Assembly (NCBI GenBank): GCA_046303115.1
Contig: JBKCGZ010000026.1
Location: 7,932-71,931, forward strand
Reading direction: 5' to 3'
DNA from: CAINEC01 sp046303115
GTDB lineage: Bacteria > Bacteroidota > Bacteroidia > AKYH767-A > OLB10
Length of the DNA stretch: 64,000 bases
Positions 35,690-43,561 of the stretch are shown here, one piece after another; within the stretch, counting starts at the first letter, position 1; the number at the start of each line of letters is the position of its first letter. The position numbers and the translations under genes were made by a program. The notes below the pieces were generated by a model that was given only the letters and a program-made list of their open reading frames with translations, made no database searches and was not told the DNA's origin.

Positions 35690-36616
35690 ATGAAACTTGA
35701 AAAATCAATTTCGATAGGAGAGCTGGCCAAAATGGTTGGAGGTAAAGTAATAGGCGATGAGAACGCAATGGTATTAGGCATTAATGAAATTCATCGCGTT
35801 GAGAATGGAGATTTGACATTTGTTGATCATCCGAAGTATTACGATAAAGCATTAGGCTCAGCTGCTACTTTTGTAATCATCAATAAAATGGTAGATGCGC
35901 CAGCAGGTAAAGCACTTATTTATTCCGATGATCCCTTCCGTGATTATGTTTGGCTTTGTAAAAATTATATGCCATTCATTCCGTCATCAAGCAATATACA
36001 TCCAACGGCAAAAATAGGAGACGGGACAGTTATACAGCCAAATGCTAGTGTTGGGCCTTATGTTACCATCGGTAAAAACTGTTTGATTCATAGTGGTGCC
36101 GTTATTTATGATCATTCAGTAATCGGCGATAATGTCGTTATTCATGCTAATACTGTTTTAGGTGCCGATGCGTTTTATTTTAAACGTCGTCCTGAATTCT
36201 ATGAAAAGATGCATAGCTGTGGCCGTGTTGTCATTCATGATAATGTTGAGATAGGAGCATCTTGTACAATCGACAGAGGTGTTTCAGCTGACACGATTAT
36301 TGGAGAAGGATGCAAGCTGGATAATCAGGTTCACGTTGGACATGATACTGTCATTGGAAAGAATTGTTTGTTTGCAGCACAGGTGGGAATTGCTGGTTGC
36401 GTTAATATCGAAGATGAGGTAATACTTTGGGGACAAGTAGGAGTTCAAAAGGATCTGACTATTTCAAAAGGAACAATTGTTCTAGGTCAGAGTGGTGTTA
36501 CTAAATCAATTAAAGCAGGAACTTACTTCGGAACACCTGCTAAAGATGCGAGAGAGAAGATGAAAGAACTGGCGTATTTAGGTAAGTTACCTGAATTGTT
36601 TGATAAAGTTCGATAA
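35690..36616 (+). CDS. lpxD: LpxD-like UDP-3-O-acylglucosamine N-acyltransferase
   Basis: Adds an acyl chain from acyl-ACP to the 2-amino group of UDP-3-O-acyl-glucosamine in lipid A synthesis. The N-terminal uridine-binding domain has ISIGELAKMVGGKVIGD and LTFVDHPKYYDKALGSAATFVI. From about residue 103 the left-handed beta helix begins (hexapeptide repeats such as IGDGTVIQPNASVGPYVTIG). His218 in QVHVGHDTVIG aligns by eye with the catalytic His of E. coli LpxD. The C-terminal helix is shorter than in E. coli, and the total is 308 residues against about 340. It may be the second LpxD-type paralogue seen in some Bacteroidota, outside the main lpxD-lpxA cluster, so substrate specificity is open. 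Confidence 0.85.
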   Translation: MKLEKSISIGELAKMVGGKVIGDENAMVLGINEIHRVENGDLTFVDHPKYYDKALGSAATFVIINKMVDAPAGKALIYSDDPFRDYVWLCKNYMPFIPSSSNIHPTAKIGDGTVIQPNASVGPYVTIGKNCLIHSGAVIYDHSVIGDNVVIHANTVLGADAFYFKRRPEFYEKMHSCGRVVIHDNVEIGASCTIDRGVSADTIIGEGCKLDNQVHVGHDTVIGKNCLFAAQVGIAGCVNIEDEVILWGQVGVQKDLTISKGTIVLGQSGVTKSIKAGTYFGTPAKDAREKMKELAYLGKLPELFDKVR

Positions 36617-36637
36617 TACATAACTGTTATACTGAAT

Positions 36638-37873
36638 ATGGCTGGTGAAATAGAAAATATAGCTGGAATGCAATCGGAGCTGAACGTTAAGAAACTTCAG
36701 TTGCATTGGCTATTGCAGATTACAAAGGCAATTAATTATGATTTGCCAGCTCCTCAGTTATTTGAGGTTTATCAGTCTGTACTGAAAGAACATCTCAAGA
36801 TAAACAAACTCATACTTTATATTCACGAGCATCAATGGCATTGTATGCTAAAGTATGGTGTTCCAGATGATTTTCAACTTGATTTGAATGAAGCACGACT
36901 TGCAGAAATAGAAAAAATAATGACTACCGGCAGTGATATGCCTGAGTGGTTATCGTCTTTCGAAACAATTATTCCTGTTAATCATAATAAACAACAATTA
37001 GCATTTGCTTTTATAGGTGCTAGTACACACGAGGATATATTGAACCTCAAAGATGTGATTCCTTTTATTCATACCATCACAAATATTATTGTTGTTGCCA
37101 TTGAGAATAAGCGATTGACAAAAGAGTCGATTCGTCAAGCGCAAATTGAGAAAGAGTTAGAATTAGCTGCACGTATGCAAAGTATGTTGTTTCCTGCTCA
37201 TATTCCTCATAACGCTCGTATTGATTTGGCCGCAACCTACCTTCCACATCAAATGGTAGGTGGTGATTACTACGATTATATTGAACTGAATGAAGATGAG
37301 ATATTAATTTGCCTCGCGGATGTTTCTGGGAAGGGAATTTCAGCAGCATTGTTAATGTCGAATTTTCAAGCCAACTTAAATGCAAAGGCGCCATTGTCAA
37401 AGTCTTTAATGGAGCTTGTGAATGATTTAAATGAAAGTGTAAATAAGTCCGCTAAAGGGGAGAAATTTATAACAGTTTTTTTAGCAGTAATTAATACGAA
37501 AGAGCGTGTTCTTAAGTATGTCAATGCAGGACATAATCCACCATTGATTTATTGTGGAAATGAGTTTCACTTGCTCGAAAAAGGTACTACTGGTTTAGGA
37601 ATGTTTGATGAGTTACCATTTATTCATGAAGGTCAAATTGCATTTGAGCCTGGTTCAACTTTGTTTTGTTATACTGATGGAGTAGTAGAGCAAGAAAATT
37701 TAAAAGGTGATGTTTTTGGTGTTGATGTTCTTATGGACTTACTTCAGAAAAATCATCTGGCTAATTCAATGAAAGACCTTCACGTTGGAGTAATTAATTC
37801 CTTCAATGATTTTAAAAAGTCGGTTGATCCGATTGATGATGTAACGCTTTTAAGTTGCAGAATGCTGATTTAA
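36638..37873 (+). CDS. PP2C-type SpoIIE/RsbU serine phosphatase with GAF-like N-terminal domain
   Basis: Cytoplasmic phosphatase of the SpoIIE/RsbU group, which dephosphorylates anti-sigma antagonists in partner-switching signal systems. Residues about 1-155 look like a GAF-type sensor domain. A coiled linker follows (IRQAQIEKELELAARMQSMLFP, the standard sequence before SpoIIE domains). The phosphatase domain (about 190-411) has metal-binding Asp210 in GGDYYDY, Asp228 in ADVSGKG, and Asp400/401 in DDVTLL, plus YVNAGHNPP and FCYTDGVVE. Length 411 is normal. It follows lpxD by 21 bases. Its last 24 bases overlap the end of the convergent Wzy-type gene. No anti-sigma or antagonist gene is visible nearby. 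Confidence 0.9.
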   Translation: MAGEIENIAGMQSELNVKKLQLHWLLQITKAINYDLPAPQLFEVYQSVLKEHLKINKLILYIHEHQWHCMLKYGVPDDFQLDLNEARLAEIEKIMTTGSDMPEWLSSFETIIPVNHNKQQLAFAFIGASTHEDILNLKDVIPFIHTITNIIVVAIENKRLTKESIRQAQIEKELELAARMQSMLFPAHIPHNARIDLAATYLPHQMVGGDYYDYIELNEDEILICLADVSGKGISAALLMSNFQANLNAKAPLSKSLMELVNDLNESVNKSAKGEKFITVFLAVINTKERVLKYVNAGHNPPLIYCGNEFHLLEKGTTGLGMFDELPFIHEGQIAFEPGSTLFCYTDGVVEQENLKGDVFGVDVLMDLLQKNHLANSMKDLHVGVINSFNDFKKSVDPIDDVTLLSCRMLI

Positions 37874-39316
37874 TTCTTGCTGTTGATGTTCGCTGTAATA
37901 AATATCGAATGCAACTAAGCAAGCAATGAATCCCCAGAATGGTACTGCTAATTTTTCTGTATCCAGGAAGTAATTTAGTCCCCCGTGAATGATATAGGTA
38001 ACTAATCCTAAAACAAGTCCTTTTGTAACGACTCTAGTGTTTTTATTGGTACACATTCTTAGAAAAGAAGAGGTACGTTGAAGTAATACTGCTAATATTA
38101 AAATAAAAGTAACGGGACCGAGTATACCCTGTTCGGAAAGCGGACCTAGATACTCGCTATGTGATCCACCGCCTTCTGCGAAATTTGTACTGATACCAGA
38201 TCGCTCTGAATGCTTTTGAAACTGACCATATTGAAACATGTATGTCCCAGGTCCATAGCCAAGTAATGGTTTTTCATTAAACATTCGCAACGCACACGAC
38301 CATCTATTAAGTCGCTCTATATTTGAATCATCCGTTGAAATATTCCCAATGGACTGAACATGCTTTGCATAATCAGTAGAGGATGTTTTGTCGTTGCGCT
38401 CCAAATACATCGTTATTTCCACATGGAATAATGCATAAGTAAGAACGACTAATCCTATTCCGGTATAAACTACCCAGTTTTTTATTTTTAAAATGTAAAT
38501 GAATAAACATCCCAGCGCACCCGCCAATGCAACCCATGCAGCACGTGTATAGGATAGGATAATTGCAGTAATCAATAAAGCTGCAACAATTAAAATGAAA
38601 GTCTTTAGTGTTTTATTGATTTTATTCTCAAATAACAATGCAATGATTACAGGAATAAACAAGGCGATAACTGCTGCATAAGCTGTGTGGTCATTGTAAT
38701 AAGGCACCATTGCAATATGTGCATTTTGTTCGGTAAATCCAGCAGACGCCTGATTAAGCATTGTAATAATACATACAGCTAAAAGCGGTAATAAATAAGC
38801 CCATAAAAATTTATGAATATTCTGTTTCTTAATAAAAAGATAGAGCAACGAAAAGTAAAATACGCTAACATAACAATATCTGGCAAGGGTAGACTTAATA
38901 GAAACTACAGGCATTGTACTCGTTAATGTTGTTATTGTATACCATCCAAGATGAATAAGAATGATCCAGGTGACAGGATGTTTTAGAATACGTTTGTCTA
39001 GGCCTCCTTCCGCAAGAATTTTTATCCAAAAAATCAAGAAAATTCCAAACATAAGCGGTTCTGAAGGCAAACTAACGCCTATGCCTATTCCCGTTTTAGC
39101 TAAATTAATTGAGAAAGGGGTTACTAATACTGCAAGGTATATAAGAAGGTCAAAACGAAAGATAGCAGCAATTGTAAGTATAAGTAAGAAGGGGATAGCT
39201 AAAGCAAGAATATATCCTTTAACATATCCATAAGCAGTAAAAGATGCTATTAGAATTGTCAGGATATAAAACCAAGTGACCTTGGATTTGTCAAGCTGAA
39301 AAAAGCCTTCTTTCAT
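37850..39316 (-). CDS. O-antigen ligase/polymerase family protein (Wzy/WaaL-like)
   Basis: Inner-membrane protein with about eleven predicted helices, joining polysaccharide repeat units or ligating them to a carrier. The large periplasmic loop (about 320-410) and the following conserved segment LLGYGPGTYMFQYGQF, then GGGSHSEYLGPLSEQGILGPVTFILIL, are the classic Wzy_C signature, with the His of SHSEY. The first two helices are short-spaced and start VTWFYILTILIASF. Length 488 is normal. It is the last gene of a three-gene run with Wzz-like and Wzx-like genes (6 and about 105 bases apart). The 3' end overlaps the phosphatase gene by 24 bases. Confidence 0.87.
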   Translation of the reverse strand: MKEGFFQLDKSKVTWFYILTILIASFTAYGYVKGYILALAIPFLLILTIAAIFRFDLLIYLAVLVTPFSINLAKTGIGIGVSLPSEPLMFGIFLIFWIKILAEGGLDKRILKHPVTWIILIHLGWYTITTLTSTMPVVSIKSTLARYCYVSVFYFSLLYLFIKKQNIHKFLWAYLLPLLAVCIITMLNQASAGFTEQNAHIAMVPYYNDHTAYAAVIALFIPVIIALLFENKINKTLKTFILIVAALLITAIILSYTRAAWVALAGALGCLFIYILKIKNWVVYTGIGLVVLTYALFHVEITMYLERNDKTSSTDYAKHVQSIGNISTDDSNIERLNRWSCALRMFNEKPLLGYGPGTYMFQYGQFQKHSERSGISTNFAEGGGSHSEYLGPLSEQGILGPVTFILILAVLLQRTSSFLRMCTNKNTRVVTKGLVLGLVTYIIHGGLNYFLDTEKLAVPFWGFIACLVAFDIYYSEHQQQELNQHSAT

Positions 39317-39322
39317 GCTTTG

Positions 39323-40291
39323 TTATTGCAGCTGACTTTTTAATTTATCTCTGTATTGTTCGATATATACAGCTGAAACGATAGCAATCAACATGGCAGA
39401 CAAAGTGAAAAGAATCATCACAATGGCACGTTTAGGAGAGTCCTTCTTCTCTGGTACTAAAGGGGGAGAAACCATATTGTGAAAATTCAATTCTTTTTTA
39501 GCATCGTTAATTGCTGCTTCATAGTTCTTTCTGTAATTAGTATATGCATCGCGACTATTCCGAACAACTTCTTTTAAGGTCATGTATTCAGCACCTTTTG
39601 ATTCTAAATACTGTTGAGCCTTTGCCATATTTCCATTTACACCACCAGCTGCCATCGATCGATAATATTCTCTTGAAAAACTACCTATTTGCGACTCAAA
39701 ATCAGTAATACCTGTGCTGTCACGTAATGCAGTAATGGCATTGTCCAATGAGTCGAGTAGTAATTTCTCATTCTCCATTGATTTCTTATTAACTTCCGCT
39801 ACTTCTAATGCGCGAGTATGGATTAATGAAATAGCTTTTACGTCCATGAAGTGTATTAACGACTGACATATGCGCTGCGCCATTTTAGGGTCTTCGTCGA
39901 TGACATCCACTTCAATCGCTTCATACTGGTTTTTGCTAACTGAAATATTTTCATTTAACATCTTCATCATCTCATAACGAGGGAATCCATTAACTGAATC
40001 AATTTTATAATGTTTAAATAAATGAAGTTCTTTTACTAAACTATCTCTAACATCTTCCGAGTTTAATAGCTGAACCATTTGTTCCGTAGGCGTTTCTTTG
40101 GAATATGGTGAAAGATTTGCAGGATATAAAACTGCAGAGGATTTGAACATTGGCTTCATGAAAATCGGAAGTGAAATAATAAATCCAGCGACAATTGAAC
40201 CGAAAAAGCAAATGCTTAAATGCTTACGCCACTTTTTTATTATTCGAAGTAAAATAATTGTACTCATTTGTCCACTTTCTGACTGACTCAT
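39323..40291 (-). CDS. Wzz-family polysaccharide chain-length/export protein
   Basis: Inner-membrane co-polymerase that sets polysaccharide chain length. The N-terminal cytoplasmic stub ends at a helix around residues 27-47 (LSICFFGSIVAGFIISLPIF). The periplasmic part starts FKSSAVLYPANLSPYSKE with the usual Wzz motif, then long coiled-coil helices (SLDNAITALRDSTGITDF and beyond). The second helix is at about 292-312 (AIVMILFTLSAMLIAIVSAVYI), preceded by VPEKKDSPKRA, the conserved P-rich segment. No cytoplasmic tyrosine-kinase domain is fused. Length 322. It is six bases upstream of the Wzy-like gene. A perfect palindrome covers its promoter. Confidence 0.85.
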   Translation of the reverse strand: MSQSESGQMSTIILLRIIKKWRKHLSICFFGSIVAGFIISLPIFMKPMFKSSAVLYPANLSPYSKETPTEQMVQLLNSEDVRDSLVKELHLFKHYKIDSVNGFPRYEMMKMLNENISVSKNQYEAIEVDVIDEDPKMAQRICQSLIHFMDVKAISLIHTRALEVAEVNKKSMENEKLLLDSLDNAITALRDSTGITDFESQIGSFSREYYRSMAAGGVNGNMAKAQQYLESKGAEYMTLKEVVRNSRDAYTNYRKNYEAAINDAKKELNFHNMVSPPLVPEKKDSPKRAIVMILFTLSAMLIAIVSAVYIEQYRDKLKSQLQ

Positions 40292-40295
40292 AGTT

Positions 40296-40320
40296 TTTAA
40301 ATTTGAAGCACAAATTTAAA
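40296..40320 (-). promoter_or_regulatory. Palindromic promoter/operator of the Wzz-like gene
   Basis: Perfect ten-base inverted repeat TTTAAATTTG (40296-40305) and CAAATTTAAA (40311-40320) with a five-base spacer. The right arm contains a minus-strand -7 element TAAATTTG (40311-40318) 19 bases before the Wzz ATG; the left arm contains the mirror element on the plus strand. Confidence 0.5.
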
Positions 40321-40396
40321 GGAAATATAATAGGGATTAAAATATTTAATACCCTAAAAATCAGTGGAGTTAAGAATATTTTTAAAGACGATTGTC

Positions 40397-41842
40397 CTAT
40401 TGTTGTTCTGATTTTAAAAGTCGTATCAGTTCAAATGGCCTTATCAGCTTTAATCCTAAGGCAATTAAAAAGCTAATAAGAAATCCAATAACACCTTTGA
40501 TAAACCAATTCGATTCGAAGTTGCTTAAGACAAAAAACAAGTAGAATGTTGCGCTAATGTGAATCACATATTTTAATGCTAACAACTTCTGAAATTTAAA
40601 ATTGAAAACTTTATGTGCTAAGAATATTTGTAGTCCTGCAGAAGTAAACTGAGTAATCATACTGGCATATGCTGCGCCTAACGAGAAATATCGAGGAATT
40701 AAAATCAGGTTAAGTACAATGTTTAATACCATTCCTGAAAGTGCAATAATGTTTAGGTATTTTAAATTACCATTGGCCGTAAGCATCGTTCCGAAAATAT
40801 AAACGGAGCTAATTGCTAAAAAGCAACACATCACAATTCTAAATACGGCTGCTGAAGCATCTACATGCGCATGATAAAGTAAGCCCATAATATCATGACT
40901 GAAATAGAAACAAAATGCTATTAATGCAATAGCTGGGATTGCGATAAATGAGAAGGAAAGTTCTGCTAGTTCTTGTAAAGGCTGCTTCTTTTTTATCATA
41001 TGCGAAAACATTGGAAGTAGTAATCCGCTAAATAAATAAGCAATCATGTTTGATGCATCAAGTAATCGGTAACTCTGCGCGTAAATACCCGCTTGTTCTG
41101 CACCATTCGGAAGTAATCGTTCAATCATAACCGAATCAATACGGTTGTAAAATGTCATGAGTAATATTAAAATAGCGAAGGGGTAACTATGCTTGAGAAC
41201 GATAAAGAAAAAGGTAGGATTCCATTGCAGCTTTCGAAGCTTCGCTTTTTTGGCTACAATGATAAAGGTGATTGCGGCGGTGATTACGTATGCCAACGTT
41301 TGGGCCCAGACAAACCATTCTATTTTAAATTCATCACCTGCAATATGTCCCCAAATCAGCAATGAACATATGATAATCATGATGGCTCTGTCGAGAACAG
41401 AAATCATACTATCAATTTTAAACAATTGTAGTCCCGCAATATTAGATCGTAAGTAAAGAATAAAGGAAATTAATGCCTGGTTAATTAGCATCACCAGCAA
41501 TATTCCAAGTTGCATTCCTTGATAACCTAATATCCATGCTACACTTAAGCTAATAACGGTGTAGGCTAGTGCAAGAACTAAACGAAGCATAATAATTCCA
41601 CTCAAATGTTTTTCAAGTAAATGATTATGCATTGCAATATTTCTGTTGTTGTAGTTGGTAATACCTACATCAAGAATAATATTAAATAGAAAACTAAGGT
41701 TAAATAAGGCTGAGTAAATTCCGTACGATTCAGCACCAACTGTATTTTGAACGGCTCTGTCGATGCCTAGAATCCAAAACGGCTTAATGAGCAAATTAAG
41801 GAAAAGCAAAAATGCCAGGTTGGTGATAAATTTCTTTTGCAT
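40397..41842 (-). CDS. Wzx-type polysaccharide flippase (MATE/MOP-like)
   Basis: Inner-membrane flippase moving lipid-linked oligosaccharide across the membrane. The ATG at 41842 (MQKKFITNLAFLLFLNLLIKPFW) is chosen over a TTG at 41860. About 12-14 hydrophobic helices are seen, with the N-terminal region ESYGIYSALFNLSFLFNIILDVGITNYNNRNIA typical of the polysaccharide biosynthesis family PF01943. A central LMTFYNRIDSVMIERLLPNGAEQAGIYAQSYRLLD and a repeated SLGAAYASMITQF segment complete it. Length 481 is normal. It lies upstream of the Wzz and Wzy genes in the same direction. No glycosyltransferase is adjacent. Confidence 0.85.
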   Translation of the reverse strand: MQKKFITNLAFLLFLNLLIKPFWILGIDRAVQNTVGAESYGIYSALFNLSFLFNIILDVGITNYNNRNIAMHNHLLEKHLSGIIMLRLVLALAYTVISLSVAWILGYQGMQLGILLVMLINQALISFILYLRSNIAGLQLFKIDSMISVLDRAIMIIICSLLIWGHIAGDEFKIEWFVWAQTLAYVITAAITFIIVAKKAKLRKLQWNPTFFFIVLKHSYPFAILILLMTFYNRIDSVMIERLLPNGAEQAGIYAQSYRLLDASNMIAYLFSGLLLPMFSHMIKKKQPLQELAELSFSFIAIPAIALIAFCFYFSHDIMGLLYHAHVDASAAVFRIVMCCFLAISSVYIFGTMLTANGNLKYLNIIALSGMVLNIVLNLILIPRYFSLGAAYASMITQFTSAGLQIFLAHKVFNFKFQKLLALKYVIHISATFYLFFVLSNFESNWFIKGVIGFLISFLIALGLKLIRPFELIRLLKSEQQ

Positions 41843-41857
41843 GACTTGATTCTTGTA

Positions 41858-41865
41858 CAAAAATA
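41858..41865 (-). promoter_or_regulatory. -7 element TATTTTTG before the flippase gene
   Basis: Exact TAnnTTTG on the minus strand 16 bases before the ATG at 41842. Because it overlaps the TTG at 41860, it supports the ATG start. A TTTG lies 23 bases further upstream. Confidence 0.4.
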
Positions 41866-41901
41866 AACCAATTTCGGAGAGTAATTAGCAAATGCATATA
41901 A

Positions 41902-42507
41902 ATGTTAGCCTTACATTATAACAAAGAAGTGATTGAAGCTGGTGTTGATGAAGCCGGTCGTGGTTGTTTAGCGGGACCTGTTGTTGCTGCTGCAGTCATT
42001 TTGCCACCTAAGATTCAGCTGGATTGGTATGATGTATTAAACGATTCAAAGAAGCTACCTGAAACAATGCGCGATAATTTACGCGTGTTGATTGAGAAAG
42101 AAGCGCTGGCGTGGTCGGTAGCAATGATTGATGCTCCAGAGATTGATCGAATTAATATTTTGAATGCTACTTACAAAGCCATGCATAAAGCAATTGCAGG
42201 CTTACATGTACAACCTGAACTTTTACTTATTGATGGTAATCGTTTCAAAAAGTATAAAACCACAGAGCATAAAACAATTGTTAAGGGTGATGGACTTTAT
42301 TTGTCGATAGCCGCAGCTTCTATTTTAGCTAAAACTCACCGCGATGAGTTGATGAAAAAGCTTCATGCTGAGTTTCCACAATATGCCTGGGATCGTAACA
42401 AAGCATACGGAACGGAAGTCCATGTTAAAGCTATTATGCAATACGGATTAACTCCTTATCATCGTAAATCTTTTCAGTTAAAAGATCAGCAGCTAGAGCT
42501 TTTTTAA
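41902..42507 (+). CDS. rnhB: Ribonuclease HII
   Basis: Cytoplasmic endonuclease that removes RNA from RNA-DNA hybrids and single ribonucleotides from DNA. The signature EAGVDEAGRGCLAGPVVAAAV carries the first catalytic Asp and Glu (DE). LLIDGNRF carries the third acidic residue and SIAAASILAKTHRDELM the fourth region, followed by the YGTEVHVKAIMQYG and HRKSFQ ends typical of the family. Length 201 is normal. The ATG at 41902 begins the conserved domain; the earlier ATG at 41893 runs into a stop after nine codons. It is divergent from the flippase. Confidence 0.96.
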   Translation: MLALHYNKEVIEAGVDEAGRGCLAGPVVAAAVILPPKIQLDWYDVLNDSKKLPETMRDNLRVLIEKEALAWSVAMIDAPEIDRINILNATYKAMHKAIAGLHVQPELLLIDGNRFKKYKTTEHKTIVKGDGLYLSIAAASILAKTHRDELMKKLHAEFPQYAWDRNKAYGTEVHVKAIMQYGLTPYHRKSFQLKDQQLELF

Positions 42508-42595
42508 TTCGTTATTATATTTTATATCCTCAAGCATTTTATTAACAAATCGACCTTTTTTCATTCTGAAATTAATATTTTATTTTTTTATAATT

Positions 42596-42603
42596 TAATT
42601 TTG
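42596..42603 (+). promoter_or_regulatory. -7 element TAATTTTG before the Bro-N gene
   Basis: Exact TAnnTTTG within a very AT-rich gap. It implies a leader of about 100 bases for the Bro-N gene. No -33 TTG at 19-21 bases. Confidence 0.35.
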
Positions 42604-42712
42604 ACCACCGTTTTTCAAGCAATCAATCAGTGATTAGTAAATTTTAATTTGCAATAAATCAATGATCGTTTTGCTAAAGTCGAAAGTGAATACATTAAAA
42701 TGTTTTTTAAAT

Positions 42713-43543
42713 ATGAGTAAAGAGTTAACTGTTTTTGAAGAAAAGAACATTCGTAGATTTTACGATGCCGAGAATGAAACATGGTATTTCTCATTGGTAG
42801 ATATTGTTGGTGCATTAACCGATTCTGTTAACCCCACAGATTATCTCAAAAAGATGAGAAAACGAGACGACGATTTAAATTCCTACCTGGGGACAAATTG
42901 TCCCCAGGTAGCGATGGTCGTCAATGGGAAATCCAGAAAGACCTTAGCTGGCAATACCGAAAATGTTTTAAGATTGGTACAGGCGATTCCTTCCTCGAAG
43001 GCTGAGCCATTTAAACTATGGTTGGCGAAGGTAGGGCATGAACGTTTAAAGGAAACCCAAGATCCAGCATTAGGTATTGAAAGAGCACGAGAAAATTGGC
43101 GAAAAAAGGGTAGGAGTGAGAAATGGATTCAACAACGAATGGCTGGTCAAGTGATTCGAGATAGACTCACGGATTATTGGAAGGCAAATGGTGTAGAAAA
43201 CTTTAATGAATTTGCATTTTTAACGAACATTATTCATCAAGAGTGGACAGATTTAACGATAAACAAGCATAAAGAACTCAAAGGATTAAAAACACAAAAT
43301 TTGCGTGATCACATGAGCGAAACAGAATTGATTTTTTCATCCTTGGCCGAGATGGCAGCCAATTTTATTTCTGAAAAGATAAGCGCAAATGGATTGGTTC
43401 AAAATGCCAAAGCAAGTAAGAAAGGCGGTGCTATTGCGAAGCGTGCACGTGTAGAGTTTGAGTCAAAAACAGGAAAGAAAATAATTACGAGCGATAATTT
43501 TCTTGCACCTTCTAGTGTCAGAAAAAGGAAAAAACTTAAATGA
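42713..43543 (+). CDS. Bro-N domain protein (phage antirepressor-like)
   Basis: Putative DNA-binding protein with an N-terminal Bro-N domain, found in phage antirepressors but also as isolated chromosomal genes in Bacteroidota. The Bro-N part (about 1-110) has FEEKNIRRFYDAENETWYFSLVDIVGAL, then NPTDYLKKMRKRD and NTENVLRLVQAIPSSKAEPFKLWLAKVG. The C-terminal part, ERARENWRKKGRSEKWIQQRM, then NIIHQEWTDLTINKHKELKGLKTQNLRDHMSE, and a basic GGAIAKRARVE end, is a known companion region. The ATG at 42713 (276 residues) is preferred over 42662 because the added segment is not conserved in character. A perfect 29-base palindrome lies inside the gene. No other phage gene is near, so prophage origin is not proved. 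Confidence 0.85.
   Translation: MSKELTVFEEKNIRRFYDAENETWYFSLVDIVGALTDSVNPTDYLKKMRKRDDDLNSYLGTNCPQVAMVVNGKSRKTLAGNTENVLRLVQAIPSSKAEPFKLWLAKVGHERLKETQDPALGIERARENWRKKGRSEKWIQQRMAGQVIRDRLTDYWKANGVENFNEFAFLTNIIHQEWTDLTINKHKELKGLKTQNLRDHMSETELIFSSLAEMAANFISEKISANGLVQNAKASKKGGAIAKRARVEFESKTGKKIITSDNFLAPSSVRKRKKLK
42883..42911. repeat. Perfect palindrome inside the Bro-N coding region
   Basis: Arms CTACCTGGGGACAA (42883-42896) and TTGTCCCCAGGTAG (42898-42911) are exact reverse complements around one central A. They encode residues of the LGTNCPQV stretch between the two halves of the Bro-N domain. There is no T-run, so it is not a terminator; a binding site for the protein itself or a cruciform is possible. 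Confidence 0.85.
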
Positions 43544-43561
43544 AAAAATAATCAATAACTG

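Noticed and set aside
42883..42911. The Bro-N palindrome as a transcription terminator
   Set aside because: It is inside an intact coding frame and has no following T-run.
42713..43543. Prophage, based on the Bro-N protein
   Set aside because: No integrase, structural, lysis or att-like genes or repeats are seen; flanking genes are ordinary chromosomal genes.
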